Source: Corynebacterium marinum DSM 44953
Lineage (GTDB): Bacteria; Actinomycetota; Actinomycetes; Mycobacteriales; Mycobacteriaceae
DNA: 64,000 bases
Assembly (NCBI RefSeq): GCF_000835165.1
Contig: NZ_CP007790.1
Location: 2,046,001 to 2,110,000, forward strand
Reading direction: 5' to 3'
The translations under genes were made by a program, and so were the position numbers. The notes beneath the pieces were generated by a model. That model was not told the origin of the DNA and made no database searches. It worked only from the letters and a program-made list of their open reading frames with translations. How positions within the stretch are numbered: position 1 is the stretch's first letter; each line of letters begins with the position of its first letter. Of the stretch, positions 11,246 to 21,095 are shown in pieces.

Positions 11246-11665
11246 ATGAGCACCGAGACGTCCCTCTACGAAGCGGTCGGCGGCGACGCCACCTTCTCCC
11301 GGATCGCAGCCGGGTTCTACGAGCAGGTCAAGGAAGACGACATCCTCGGCCCCATGTACCCCGACGACGACTGGGAGGGGGCGGAAAACCGCCTCAAGTG
11401 GTTCCTCGCCCAGTACTGGGGCGGACCCACGACCTTCAACGAGCAGCGCGGCGCGCCGATGCTGCGCCGCCGCCACTTCGAGTTCCCCGTCGACCGGGCC
11501 GCCGCCATCCGGTGGCTGGAAATGATGAAGGTCTCCCTCGACCGGATCGACGACGAGACGATTCCGCCCGCCTACCGCCACCAGATGTGGGACCACATGG
11601 AACGGGTGGCGGCGATGCTGATCAACCGGCCAGATCCGGGAACGCCCGGCGCACCGGCTCACTGA
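11246..11665 (+). CDS. glbO: Group II truncated haemoglobin
   Basis: The 139-residue globin has the 2-on-2 fold landmarks of TrHbO: SLYEAVGG at the start, the FYEQV/ILGPMYP region, FLAQYWGGPTTF, the proximal-histidine segment RRRHFEF and the group II tryptophan in RWLEMM. In actinobacteria these proteins bind oxygen and help protect respiration or detoxify NO and peroxide. It matches Rv2470 in the conserved gene order. Its last 44 bases overlap the 3' end of the convergent ald gene. Confidence 0.93.
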   Translation: MSTETSLYEAVGGDATFSRIAAGFYEQVKEDDILGPMYPDDDWEGAENRLKWFLAQYWGGPTTFNEQRGAPMLRRRHFEFPVDRAAAIRWLEMMKVSLDRIDDETIPPAYRHQMWDHMERVAAMLINRPDPGTPGAPAH

Positions 11666-12716
11666 CCAGGCTTCCCGCGCTGGTCATCAGGCCCGGGGCA
11701 AGCCCCGGGAACCGTGCGGTCGCGCCCTCGACGCCGAGCTCCGCGATGCCGCGGACATAGGGCAGGGTCGCGCCCGTGAGCGCCCGGGTGGAGGTGTTGG
11801 CCACCGCGCCGGGCATGTTGGGCACACCGTAGATGAGGGTGTCGTGGACGCGGAAGGTCGGCTCCTCGTGGCTGGTTTTGCGGGAGGACTCGAAGCAGCC
11901 GCCCTGGTCGATGGCGACGTCGACGAGCACCGCCCCCTTTTTCATCCGGGACACCAGATCGTCGGAGACCAGCGTCGGGGCCTTGGCGCCGGCGACGAGG
12001 ACGGCGCCGATGACCAGGTCGGCGTCGAGAAGCTCCTCCTCGACGGTCATGGGATCCGAGAGGATGGTGCGGACGTTGCCCTGGTAGAGGTCGTCGAAAC
12101 GCTCCAGCACCCGCGGGTCGAGGTCCATGACGGTGACCGAGGCACGCGCGCCCTGCGCCATGGCGACGGCCGACGCCCCCACCTGGCCCCCGCCGAGGAC
12201 GACCACCTTCGCCGGCGAGGTGCCGGGCACGCCCGCCAGCAGCACGCCGCGGCCGCCCTTGTGGCTCATCAGGTGGTGGGCGCCCTCCTGCACCGCCAGC
12301 CGGCCGGCGACCTGGCTCATCGGGGTGAGCAGCGGCAGGCCGCCGCGGGAATCGGTGACGGTCTCGTAGGCCAGCGCCGTGATCCTCGAGTCGATCAGCG
12401 CCTGCGTGCACTCGCGGGAGGCGGCCAGGTGCAAGTAGGTGAACAGGACGAGGTCCGCGCGGAGGTACCCGTACTCCTCCGGCAGCGGTTCCTTCACCTT
12501 GAGCACCAACTCCGCCCGCTCCCAGGTCTCGGCGGCGGTCTCCACGATGCGGGCGCCCCGCTCCGCGTACTCCGCGTCCGGGAAGGAGGACCCCTCCCCG
12601 GCGCCTGTCTCGACCAGCACCTCGTGGCCGTCCGCGATGAGGGTGGCGGCACCGGCGGGACTCAGCGCCACGCGGCCCTCGTGAATCATGATCTCTCTGG
12701 GGATACCGATGCGCAT
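11622..12716 (-). CDS. ald: Alanine dehydrogenase
   Basis: At 364 residues, it belongs to the alanine dehydrogenase/PNT family: MRIGIPREI at the N-terminus, HEVLVETGAGEGSSFPD, KVKEPLPEE, the NAD motif VVLGGGQVGASAVAMA (about 168-183) and the terminal GVPNMPGAVANTST signature. It interconverts alanine and pyruvate with ammonium and NAD(H). The ATG at 12716 gives the family N-terminus; the open frame further upstream is not coding. The 3' end overlaps glbO by 44 bases on the other strand. Confidence 0.94.
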   Translation of the reverse strand: MRIGIPREIMIHEGRVALSPAGAATLIADGHEVLVETGAGEGSSFPDAEYAERGARIVETAAETWERAELVLKVKEPLPEEYGYLRADLVLFTYLHLAASRECTQALIDSRITALAYETVTDSRGGLPLLTPMSQVAGRLAVQEGAHHLMSHKGGRGVLLAGVPGTSPAKVVVLGGGQVGASAVAMAQGARASVTVMDLDPRVLERFDDLYQGNVRTILSDPMTVEEELLDADLVIGAVLVAGAKAPTLVSDDLVSRMKKGAVLVDVAIDQGGCFESSRKTSHEEPTFRVHDTLIYGVPNMPGAVANTSTRALTGATLPYVRGIAELGVEGATARFPGLAPGLMTSAGSLVSEPVRRAFPDLAG

Positions 12717-12842
12717 GGCGTGACTACCCTCTCTGTGGCCGATCGATGTGACCGTGGTTTCAGAACGTTCCGACCATTGTGCCACGTCAACCCGGGCTGG
12801 CCGACAGGCGGCACCCGGCGGGTGGGGCCCCAACCGCCTAGC

Positions 12843-14048
12843 ATGTGGGCGGTGAACAGGGAACAGGCATCCGGCCGGAATCTCGGCGAAGTGATCCGCA
12901 GTTTCGGCCTCCTGGGCGTGACCGCCTTCGGCGGTCCGACAGCCCACCTCGGATACTTCCGCGAGGAGTTCGTCACGCGGCGGAACTGGCTGAGCGAGCG
13001 CAGTTACGCCGACATCGTGGCCATCGCACAGTTCCTGCCCGGCCCCGCATCATCCCAGGTGGGCATGGCCCTGGGTTACCACCGGGCCGGCTGGGCCGGG
13101 ATGTTCGCCGCCTGGGTGATGTTCACCCTCCCCTCCGCGGCGATCCTCACGGCGTTCGGCCTGATCATGTCCACCTCCGCGGTCGACGGCGGGCAGGGCT
13201 GGATCAGGGGGCTGCTCGCCGCGGCCGTCGCCGTGGTCCTCCACGCGGTCGCGGGCATGGCCCGGGGCATGGCGAACACGAGGATCACCGCCACCGTCGC
13301 GGTGATCGCCGGCCTGGTCGTGCTGGCGGTGCCGAGCCCGCTGACCCACGTCGCGGTCATCCTCGCCGCCAGCGCGGCGGGCGTCCTGCTGCTGCGGGGA
13401 AAGGGACCCGGGGACGGTGACGGCGGCGGCCTCGACCAGATCCGGCCGGTGTCCTCCCGCGCGGCGGTGGTCAGCCTGGTGCTGTTCTTCACCCTGCTGG
13501 CCGGCCTGTGGCTCGGCGCCGCCACGCTGGGCGGCGGACTGCTCGACCGGGCCTCGGCCTACTTCCAGACCGGCGCTCTGGTCTTCGGCGGCGGGCACGT
13601 CGTGCTGCCGCTGCTCGAACAGCAGACCGTGGTCACCGGCTGGGTCACGCAGTCCCAGTTCCTGGCCGGCTACTCCGCCGCCCAGGCGGTGCCCGGGCCG
13701 CTGTTCACCTTCGCGTCCTTCCTCGGCGGCGTCGACGGCGGGGTCGGGGGCGCCGTCCTGGCGACCGTGGCGATATTCGCCCCCTCCGCCCTGCTCATGA
13801 CCGCAGGTCTGCACTTCTGGGGCCGCTGGCGTCGTTCCCCCGTGCTGCGCGCCGCGTTCACCGCGGTCAACGCCGCGGTCGTGGGTCTGCTCGGCGCGGC
13901 ACTGTGGGACCCGGTGCTCACGCACGGCGTCACCGGGACCGCCACCCTGGCCATCGCGGCGTTGTGCTGGCTGGGGCTGGCGAAGTGGCAGCTCCCGCCG
14001 TGGTCGATCGCGCTGTTCGCGGCGCTGGCCGGCTGGATCCTGCTCTAG
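12843..14048 (+). CDS. chrA: Chromate transporter (ChrA/CHR family)
   Basis: The 401 residues form two homologous CHR halves. Each carries the family pattern: FGGPTAHLGYFREEFV and QFLPGPASSQ in the first half, FGGGHVVLPLLEQ and QAVPGPLFTFASF in the second. About ten to twelve membrane helices are predicted. Members export chromate in a proton-coupled manner, though many are only homology-assigned. The ATG at 12843 is chosen, with a GTG at 12852 possible. It runs into the convergent Rv2474c-like gene with a 4-base overlap. Confidence 0.88.
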   Translation: MWAVNREQASGRNLGEVIRSFGLLGVTAFGGPTAHLGYFREEFVTRRNWLSERSYADIVAIAQFLPGPASSQVGMALGYHRAGWAGMFAAWVMFTLPSAAILTAFGLIMSTSAVDGGQGWIRGLLAAAVAVVLHAVAGMARGMANTRITATVAVIAGLVVLAVPSPLTHVAVILAASAAGVLLLRGKGPGDGDGGGLDQIRPVSSRAAVVSLVLFFTLLAGLWLGAATLGGGLLDRASAYFQTGALVFGGGHVVLPLLEQQTVVTGWVTQSQFLAGYSAAQAVPGPLFTFASFLGGVDGGVGGAVLATVAIFAPSALLMTAGLHFWGRWRRSPVLRAAFTAVNAAVVGLLGAALWDPVLTHGVTGTATLAIAALCWLGLAKWQLPPWSIALFAALAGWILL

Positions 14049-14668
14049 AAGAGCGACAAGGTCGTGGAGCGGTAGACGGTGCCGAAGGGGGCGTCGACAC
14101 GCACCCACCGACCGGACACCGACACCCGCAGGTGGCGGGGGATGTCCATCGGCGCGGAGAAACCCGGGATCAGGCCGAGCGAGGTGCAGGTGAAGATCAT
14201 CCGCATGGTGATCTCCGCGGTTCCTGCCTCGCCCTCGACGGTGAGCACCGTCTGGTCCAGCAGGCTGGCCGGGGGGCCCAGGGGGCCGGAGAACTGCCGC
14301 GCCAGGGCCTGGCCCTTGTCCGCGAGCTCCCGGACGACGCTGACGGGAATGTTGTCCACCAGCGTGAAACCCTCGGCGGGCGGCAGCGCGCCGGGCCAGT
14401 TCGGATCCCGGGCGGCGCCGATGGTCTCGGTGCCGGCGCGGAGGGCGTCGATGAGCTCCACTGCGGAGACCACCGCGCCGTCACGGGAGGCAGTGCCCTC
14501 GATCCGGCGGGAGGCGACGACCTGGAACGGGGTGGTGACGAACACGTCCACCCACTGGCCGAGCTGGCGGAACCGCACGGACGCGGAGGCGTCGAGATCG
14601 GCGGCGCGGCCGATCAGCGACTGGAGCCCCGGCGCGCCGTCGAGGATCCGCAGCGACTCGGTGATCAC
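14045..14668 (-). CDS. Conserved actinobacterial protein (Rv2474c-like position)
   Basis: I recognise no enzyme family in these 207 residues. It is soluble, lacks a signal peptide or membrane helix, and has mixed alpha/beta character with a central segment rich in small residues (LPPAEGFTLVDNIPVSVVRE). It overlaps the upstream thioesterase gene by 4 bases (ATGA), so the two are translationally coupled; the same pair appears as Rv2474c-Rv2475c in mycobacteria. That coupling suggests a shared role, perhaps in acyl-CoA or cofactor metabolism, but this is inference only. Confidence 0.75.
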   Translation of the reverse strand: MITESLRILDGAPGLQSLIGRAADLDASASVRFRQLGQWVDVFVTTPFQVVASRRIEGTASRDGAVVSAVELIDALRAGTETIGAARDPNWPGALPPAEGFTLVDNIPVSVVRELADKGQALARQFSGPLGPPASLLDQTVLTVEGEAGTAEITMRMIFTCTSLGLIPGFSAPMDIPRHLRVSVSGRWVRVDAPFGTVYRSTTLSLF

Positions 14669-15114
14669 TTGCCGACGTCGCCGGACTCAAGCTGGTCGAC
14701 GTCCTCGGCGCGGGTGAGGATCTTGACTTCCTTCTGGGTGATCGAGCGTGGCCGCTCGGTCGTCATGTCGATGGCAACCTGCACGCACTCGACGACGCAG
14801 GCGACACGGCCCTGCCGGTCCTTGATCTCCTGGCGGGTGGTGAAGGAGGTGTTGCCGATCTCCACGACCTGCGTTTCGATGAGCAGTTCCGTGGTGTCGG
14901 GCAGCACCGGACGCAGGTAATCGACGTCGAGGTGGCGGACGAACACGGCGAAGTCGTGGCCCCGGGCGGTGAACTCGTCCTCGGCGAACTGCAGGCGCGC
15001 CTCCTGTGCGACCTCGACGTAGTTCGCGTTCATGATGTGGCCGTAACGGTCGAAATCGGACCAACGGACCGGCACGGTCGTCACATGCAGGGCGGAGTTC
15101 TGGTCGGCGTTCAT
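14665..15114 (-). CDS. Acyl-CoA thioesterase, hot-dog fold (4HBT family)
   Basis: The 149-residue single hot-dog domain protein shows the YbgC/4-hydroxybenzoyl-CoA thioesterase signature: VRWSDFDRYGHIMNANYVEVAQEAR, with the catalytic Asp in SDFDRYGH. It should hydrolyse a short or aromatic acyl-CoA in the cytosol; the substrate is unknown. It corresponds to Rv2475c by position and starts a two-gene unit with the downstream conserved protein (4-base overlap). Confidence 0.88.
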   Translation of the reverse strand: MNADQNSALHVTTVPVRWSDFDRYGHIMNANYVEVAQEARLQFAEDEFTARGHDFAVFVRHLDVDYLRPVLPDTTELLIETQVVEIGNTSFTTRQEIKDRQGRVACVVECVQVAIDMTTERPRSITQKEVKILTRAEDVDQLESGDVGK

Positions 15115-15265
15115 GTGGGGGCTGTTCCTCTTCAGGTGTTGCTCGCGGGATTAATCACGGAGTTGATCACGGTGTGCGCGGATTGTTCCCGTCCAATCTA
15201 TACCGGATCGCCGGCAGGTGGGCCTCGGGCTGCGCCGCTCCGCCGGGAGACACCGGGAAAACGAA

Positions 15266-15294
15266 GGAGCGGGCCGGCTGATCCGGCCCGCTCC
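15266..15294 (-). terminator. Terminator of the arsenic operon
   Basis: A perfect 12-bp GC-rich stem (15266-15277 with 15283-15294, 5-base loop) lies 20 bases past the last ars gene. On the minus strand it is followed by TTCGTTTT, giving a rho-independent shape. Confidence 0.8.
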
Positions 15295-15313
15295 CCCGCT
15301 GATTGAGCATCTT

Positions 15314-15940
15314 CTAACGGACGGTCTGCCAGAGACCCTTCACGCGCTCGTCGATCTCATCGACGATGGCCTCCACCTGCTCGCGGCCCTGGTCGGCCGG
15401 ATCTGCCAGATCCCAGTCCAGGTAGTGCTTGCCGGGGTAGATCGGGCAGACGTCGCCGCAGCCCATCGTGATGACGTAGTCGGCTGCCCGCACCACGTCG
15501 TCGGTCAGCGGCTTCGGGTAGGCGCCGGTGAGGTCGAGTCCGCGGTCCCGGAGGACCTCGACCGCCATCGGGGAGATCTCGTCGCCGGGGGTGGAACCTG
15601 CGGAACGCACCTCCACGCCGTCACCGGCGTAATGCTTCAGCAGGGCGGCGGCGATCTGGGAGCGTCCGGCGTTATGGACGCAGACGAACAGTACCTGCGG
15701 CACCACGGAGGCGATCTTGCCCTCCGCCTGGGCCAGCGCCCGCAGGCGGTCCTTGGCGAAGCGCTCCGCGAGGACCGGAAGGTAGGTCTGGACCTTGGCC
15801 GTGCGGGCCAGTGCCGTGTAGGACTCGTAGACGTAGCGTTCGATGGTCTCGGCGGAGAAAACCCCCCGGTAGGTGTCGGTGAGGTTGCCGGTGATCCGCT
15901 TGAGGAGGTTGGTGTGCAGCGCAGAAGCGTCGGTGGACAT
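15314..15940 (-). CDS. Arsenate reductase with N-terminal three-helix domain (ArsC1'-type)
   Basis: The 208 residues combine an N-terminal helical domain (about 10-85, ITGNLTDTYRGVFSAETIERYV) with a C-terminal low-molecular-weight phosphatase domain whose P-loop is CVHNAGRSQ, followed by TMGCGDVCPIYPG. The layout matches the C. glutamicum ArsC1' type, where reduction of arsenate uses mycothiol and mycoredoxin. The start at 15940 follows AGGAAAGG; seven further upstream codons belong to the leader. It is the last gene of the operon, 44 bases after the second reductase. Confidence 0.88.
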   Translation of the reverse strand: MSTDASALHTNLLKRITGNLTDTYRGVFSAETIERYVYESYTALARTAKVQTYLPVLAERFAKDRLRALAQAEGKIASVVPQVLFVCVHNAGRSQIAAALLKHYAGDGVEVRSAGSTPGDEISPMAVEVLRDRGLDLTGAYPKPLTDDVVRAADYVITMGCGDVCPIYPGKHYLDWDLADPADQGREQVEAIVDEIDERVKGLWQTVR

Positions 15941-15984
15941 GCCGTGCCTTTCCTGGAGCATGCAGGTGACGGTGGGTGGGGTGG

Positions 15985-16398
15985 TCAGGGGATCAGTTCA
16001 GCGAGCAGAGCGGTGACACGGCCCTTGATGTCGTCGCGGATGGCGCGGACAACCTCGAGGTCCTTGCCGGCCGGATCCTCGAGCTGCCAGTCCTCGTAGC
16101 GTTTGCCGGGGAAGACGGGGCAGGTGTCGCCGCAGCCCATGGTGATGACCACGTCGGAGGCCTGGACCGCCTCGGTGGTGAGCACCTTCGGGGAGGCCTG
16201 CGTCAGGTCGATGCCCTCCTCCGCCATGACGGCCACCGCGGCCGGATTGAGCCGGTCACCGGGTTCGGAGCCGGCCGAGAGCACCGACACCTTCCCGCCG
16301 GACAGCTCCTGCAGGTAGGCGGCGGCCATCTGGGAGCGGCCCGCGTTGTGCACGCAGACGAACAGGACGCTGGGCCGGTCGTTTCCGGTGGCGGCCAC
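15985..16398 (-). CDS. arsC: Mycothiol-dependent arsenate reductase, single-domain
   Basis: The 137 residues are one low-molecular-weight phosphatase domain: P-loop CVHNAGRSQ at about 15-23, GSEPGDRLNP, and TMGCGDTCPVFPGKRYEDW. Actinobacterial enzymes of this type form an arseno-mycothiol adduct that mycoredoxin reduces to arsenite, which Acr3 then exports. It lies 3 bases after the preceding ArsX-like gene. Confidence 0.92.
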   Translation of the reverse strand: MAATGNDRPSVLFVCVHNAGRSQMAAAYLQELSGGKVSVLSAGSEPGDRLNPAAVAVMAEEGIDLTQASPKVLTTEAVQASDVVITMGCGDTCPVFPGKRYEDWQLEDPAGKDLEVVRAIRDDIKGRVTALLAELIP

Positions 16399-16401
16399 GG
16401 C

Positions 16402-16818
16402 TCAGCCCGCGAGTTCCGCGACGAGCTGCTGGACGCGGGCGTCGATGTCGTCGCGCACCAGGCGCATGCGCTCGACGCCCTCGATGCCGCGTTCCGACGG
16501 TTCGTCGGTCACCCAGCGCTCCAGCGTTCCGCGCGCGTCCGCGGGCAGCTCAAGCTCTGCGTCGGCGCCGAGGATGACGGTGAGGTCGACCCCGCGCAGC
16601 AGCTCGGGGTCGATGCCCTTCGGCGTCCCCTGGGACATGTCCGCGCCGACCTCGGCGATGGCTTCGACGGACTGGGCGTTGAGCTTGCTGCCCGGCTTCG
16701 TGCCGGCGGAGTGGATCTCCAGGCGGTCGCCGGCGTGCTTGGCGGCGAGTGCGGCGGCCATCTGGGACTTGCCGCCGTTGCCGACGCAGACGAACAGGAC
16801 GGAAGGTGCAGTGGTCAT
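16402..16818 (-). CDS. arsX: Low-molecular-weight phosphatase-fold protein with altered P-loop (ArsX-like)
   Basis: The 138 residues have the same fold as the two reductases downstream, but the P-loop reads CVGNGGKSQ, so the invariant Arg is Lys and the CGD-CP segment is absent ([12 protein letters not shown] instead). A gene of this kind follows the arsenite exporter in C. glutamicum (arsX), which is the basis for the symbol. It may be a variant arsenate reductase or have another thiol-linked role. Its start overlaps the acr3 stop by 4 bases, so translation is coupled to the exporter. Confidence 0.8.
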   Translation of the reverse strand: MTTAPSVLFVCVGNGGKSQMAAALAAKHAGDRLEIHSAGTKPGSKLNAQSVEAIAEVGADMSQGTPKGIDPELLRGVDLTVILGADAELELPADARGTLERWVTDEPSERGIEGVERMRLVRDDIDARVQQLVAELAG

Positions 16819-17933
16819 GATGCGACGGTTTCCTTTGCAGTGGTGTGGTTGGTGGAAGGCGTCCTGCCGGTCGGCAGGGTGGGATCGTTCGGGAAGAGCT
16901 TCGGTCCCACCCACAGCATGACGTAGACGAGGCCGACGAGCACGGGGATCTCGATGAGCGGGCCGATGGTGCCGGCCAGCGCCTGGGCGGAGGTGGCGCC
17001 GAAGGTGCCGATGGACACCGCGATGGCGAGCTCGAAGTTGTTGCCCGCGGCGGTGAAGGACACCGACGCGGACTGGGCGTAGCCCATCCCGGACGCCTTC
17101 GAGGCGAGCAGCGCGATGGCGAACATGCCGACGAAGTAGGCCAGCAGCGGGATCGCCACCCGTGCCACGGTCCAGGGCTGGGAGGTGATCTGCTCACCCT
17201 GCAGGGAGAACAGCAGGACAATGGTGTAGAGCAGACCGATCAGCGCCAGCGGCGAGATCGCGGGGATGAACTTCGACTCGTACCAGCGCCGGCCCTTGAT
17301 CTTCTCGCCGATCACCCGGGACAGCACACCTGCCAGCAGCGGGATACCCAGGAATACGAGGACGGAGGTGACGATGGACCAGAAGGAGAACTCCGCGGAG
17401 GTCGTCTCCAGGCCCAGCCAGGAAGGCAGGACCTGCAGGTAGAACCAGCCCAGGACGCCGAACATGAGGACCTGGAACACGGAGTTGATGGCCACGAGCA
17501 CGGCCGTGGCCTCGCGGTCGCCGCAGGACAGGTCGGACCACACGAGCACCATGGCGATGCAGCGTGCCAGGCCGACGATGATCAGGCCGGTGCGCAGCTC
17601 CGGCTCATCGGGCAGGAAGATCCAGGCCAGGGCGAACATCAGGGCCGGGCCGACGATCCAGTTGAGGATCAGGGAGACAGCCATCAGGCGTTTGTCTGCG
17701 GCGATCTCGCGGGTCTTGTCGTAGCGGACCTTGGCCAGCGGCGGGTACATCATCACCAGCAGGCCGAGGGCGATCGGCAGCGAGATGCCGCCGACCTCCA
17801 ACGCACCAAGGGCGTCGCCGATCCCGGGGACGGTGCGTCCGATGATAAGGCCGGCGGCCATAGCGAGGATGATCCATACCGGGAGATACTTGTCGAGGAA
17901 GGACATACGAGGGGGTCTGACTGGTGCAGTCAT
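16815..17933 (-). CDS. acr3: Arsenite efflux transporter Acr3
   Basis: The 372-residue membrane protein has about ten helices and the ACR3 signature [26 protein letters not shown], the conserved cysteine in [17 protein letters not shown], and [17 protein letters not shown]. It exports arsenite, the product of the reductases encoded downstream. The ATG at 17933 follows a short leader that contains the ArsR operator. It is first in a four-gene operon transcribed away from arsR. Confidence 0.95.
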   Translation of the reverse strand: MTAPVRPPRMSFLDKYLPVWIILAMAAGLIIGRTVPGIGDALGALEVGGISLPIALGLLVMMYPPLAKVRYDKTREIAADKRLMAVSLILNWIVGPALMFALAWIFLPDEPELRTGLIIVGLARCIAMVLVWSDLSCGDREATAVLVAINSVFQVLMFGVLGWFYLQVLPSWLGLETTSAEFSFWSIVTSVLVFLGIPLLAGVLSRVIGEKIKGRRWYESKFIPAISPLALIGLLYTIVLLFSLQGEQITSQPWTVARVAIPLLAYFVGMFAIALLASKASGMGYAQSASVSFTAAGNNFELAIAVSIGTFGATSAQALAGTIGPLIEIPVLVGLVYVMLWVGPKLFPNDPTLPTGRTPSTNHTTAKETVAS

Positions 17934-17949
17934 GCGACACCTTTCAAGA

Positions 17950-17967
17950 TATTGACGATTATCAATA
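17950..17967. promoter_or_regulatory. ArsR operator 1 (acr3-proximal)
   Basis: TATTGA-N6-TCAATA is a perfect interrupted palindrome 17 bases upstream of the acr3 start, in an AT-rich intergenic gap. The spacing fits binding of an ArsR/SmtB dimer. Confidence 0.7.
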
Positions 17968-17983
17968 AACAAGATACTTCCCT

Positions 17984-18001
17984 TATCGACATCCGTCAAT
18001 A
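17984..18001. promoter_or_regulatory. ArsR operator 2 (arsR-proximal)
   Basis: TATCGA-N6-TCAATA repeats operator 1 with one mismatch, 34 bp centre to centre from it and 14 bases before the arsR start. One site per divergent promoter is the simplest reading. Confidence 0.65.
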
Positions 18002-18014
18002 TATGCTGGCCTAC

Positions 18015-18362
18015 ATGACCGCCGTGCAGATTCTCCCCCTGGCCGACCTCTCCGCATGCTGCTCGCTCGGCACCGACCCGCTCACCGACGACGAGGCCAA
18101 CCGCTATGCCGCGCTGTTCAAGGTGCTCGCCGAGCCCGCCCGGCTGCAGATCCTCTCCCAGTTGGCTGCCGGGGGCTGCGGCCCGGTCAGCGTCAACGAG
18201 CTGACGGACCTCATCGGGTTGAGCCAGCCGACGGTCTCCCACCACCTGAAGAAACTGACCGAGGCGGGGCTGCTGGAGAGGATCCGGGAAGGCCGGACCG
18301 TCACCCACCGGGTCCGTCCCGAGCTCTTCGCCGAGCTGCGCACCGTCCTGCAGATGGATTAG
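18015..18362 (+). CDS. arsR: Arsenical-resistance repressor ArsR
   Basis: The 115-residue ArsR/SmtB winged-helix protein contains NRYAALFKVLAEPARLQILS, the recognition helix VNELTDLIGLSQPTVSHH and the wing RIREGRTVTHRV. I choose the ATG at 18015 rather than 18003 because it places cysteines at 15, 16 and 55, exactly the arsenite-binding positions described for C. glutamicum ArsR. Without arsenite it should repress both itself and the divergent acr3 operon through the two TATTGA-type sites. Confidence 0.93.
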   Translation: MTAVQILPLADLSACCSLGTDPLTDDEANRYAALFKVLAEPARLQILSQLAAGGCGPVSVNELTDLIGLSQPTVSHHLKKLTEAGLLERIREGRTVTHRVRPELFAELRTVLQMD

Positions 18363-18448
18363 GCGTCACGGGGACCGGTTAGTGGGGTCCGACCCCCCGG
18401 CCTTCCCGGTTGGCCTGGTTGGCCCGATTGGCCTGGCCGGCCAAACGG

Positions 18449-18536
18449 CGCGATCTCAACTACGCGATCGCGCCTTCTGTCACCACTATGTGCGCAATAG
18501 GCGTCATGGATGAGTGATCGCGTAGTTGAGATCGCG
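18449..18536. repeat. Perfect 21-bp inverted repeat with 46-base loop
   Basis: The arms 18449-18469 and 18516-18536 are exact reverse complements and read ATCTCAACTACGCGATC in their core. They lie in the gap where arsR and ettA transcripts converge. The length and perfection exceed a normal terminator and there is no T run, so this may be a small non-autonomous repeat element. No further copy is visible in the window. Confidence 0.8.
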
Positions 18537-18613
18537 TCTTTTAGTCCCGTCCCGCCCCCTCGCCCCTCAACCCAGATCCACCCAGCCCCGGCCCGCACCC
18601 CGGGAACGCCGAA

Positions 18614-18641
18614 GGCCCGCACCCCGGATGGAGTGCGGGCC
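18614..18641. terminator. Hairpin after ettA
   Basis: GGCCCGCAC pairs with GTGCGGGCC (9 bp, 10-base loop) 18 bases beyond the ettA stop on the minus strand. There is no T run, so termination strength is uncertain. Confidence 0.5.
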
Positions 18642-18658
18642 TCGCCCAAAAAGTCGTG

Positions 18659-20329
<1,671 letters not shown>

Positions 20330-20391
20330 TTCTCCCCTTGCGTGTAGTGCGTCAAAGACACTCCACAGGGTACATCACCGGGGGTGATCTG

Positions 20392-20955
20392 CTAGAACCC
20401 CGGATGGTCCCCCTCCGGAGACTGCGGCTCGTCCGGCACCGGCACACTCATGGCGGTGATGTTGACGACCCCCTCAGAATCATCTTCCCCCTCCCCTGCT
20501 CCCAGCGCGGGCGCGGGCGCCTCGACGATCACGTCGTAGAGCTTGTCAACCTCGTAGGCGGGGATATTCAACCCCTGGACCCGTTTGTCCTCCGGGTCCG
20601 TCTTCCGCGAGGACGCGATGTGCCAGCTGAGGTCCAGTCCGACGTGGGTGGCCTTGAGAATGACCTGGGTGCGGGGATGCTTCTCCCCCTCCACCTGCCA
20701 CTGGGAGGGCACGAGGTGGCCGGTGGCGACGATGGGCATGCCCCGGATGAGCGAGATCTTGCAGTTGCGGGCCAGCTGGCCCCACACCTCGACGCTGATG
20801 AACAGCGTCGGGCCGTCCTCCCACTTATCGCCCTTGCGGATGCGTCGGTTGACGGCCACGCGGAGCCGGCCGCTCTCGGTGCCGGATTGCTGGAAGTACT
20901 TGAGTTCCGGGTCCCTGGTCAGGTTGCCGGTGATGGTGGTCGTTGATTGTGCCAC
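20392..20955 (-). CDS. Single-stranded DNA-binding-like protein (second SSB paralogue)
   Basis: The 187 residues contain an OB-fold SSB domain over about 1-115 (TTTITGNLTRDPELKYF, FISVEVWGQLARN, RGMPIVATGHL). The tail is acidic but does not end in the DDDxPF motif of replicative SSB; it ends in EGDHPGF. It is therefore likely a specialised paralogue, as in mycobacteria, where Rv2478c holds the same position beside ettA. It is 62 bases upstream of ettA on the same strand. Confidence 0.85.
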   Translation of the reverse strand: MAQSTTTITGNLTRDPELKYFQQSGTESGRLRVAVNRRIRKGDKWEDGPTLFISVEVWGQLARNCKISLIRGMPIVATGHLVPSQWQVEGEKHPRTQVILKATHVGLDLSWHIASSRKTDPEDKRVQGLNIPAYEVDKLYDVIVEAPAPALGAGEGEDDSEGVVNITAMSVPVPDEPQSPEGDHPGF

Positions 20956-21047
20956 GGTGAATTCCCCCCTTGGGTGTCATGCGGATGATCGTGACACCCC
21001 GGACACTGCCACTGACCTGGGGCGGCGGCAAGGGCGGCGCCGTCACG

Positions 21048-21076
21048 CCTGTGGATGAACCCCCTCCATCCACAGG
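21048..21076 (-). terminator. Hairpin after ctiP
   Basis: CCTGTGGATG and CATCCACAGG form a perfect 10-bp stem with a 9-base loop, 20 bases beyond the ctiP stop. Confidence 0.6.
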
Positions 21077-21095
21077 CACGGGTGCGGCGTCCGGG

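Noticed and set aside
18371..18440. Short repeats of TTGGCCTGG between arsR and ettA as a binding array
   Set aside because: The copies are irregular and GC-rich, with no consistent spacing.
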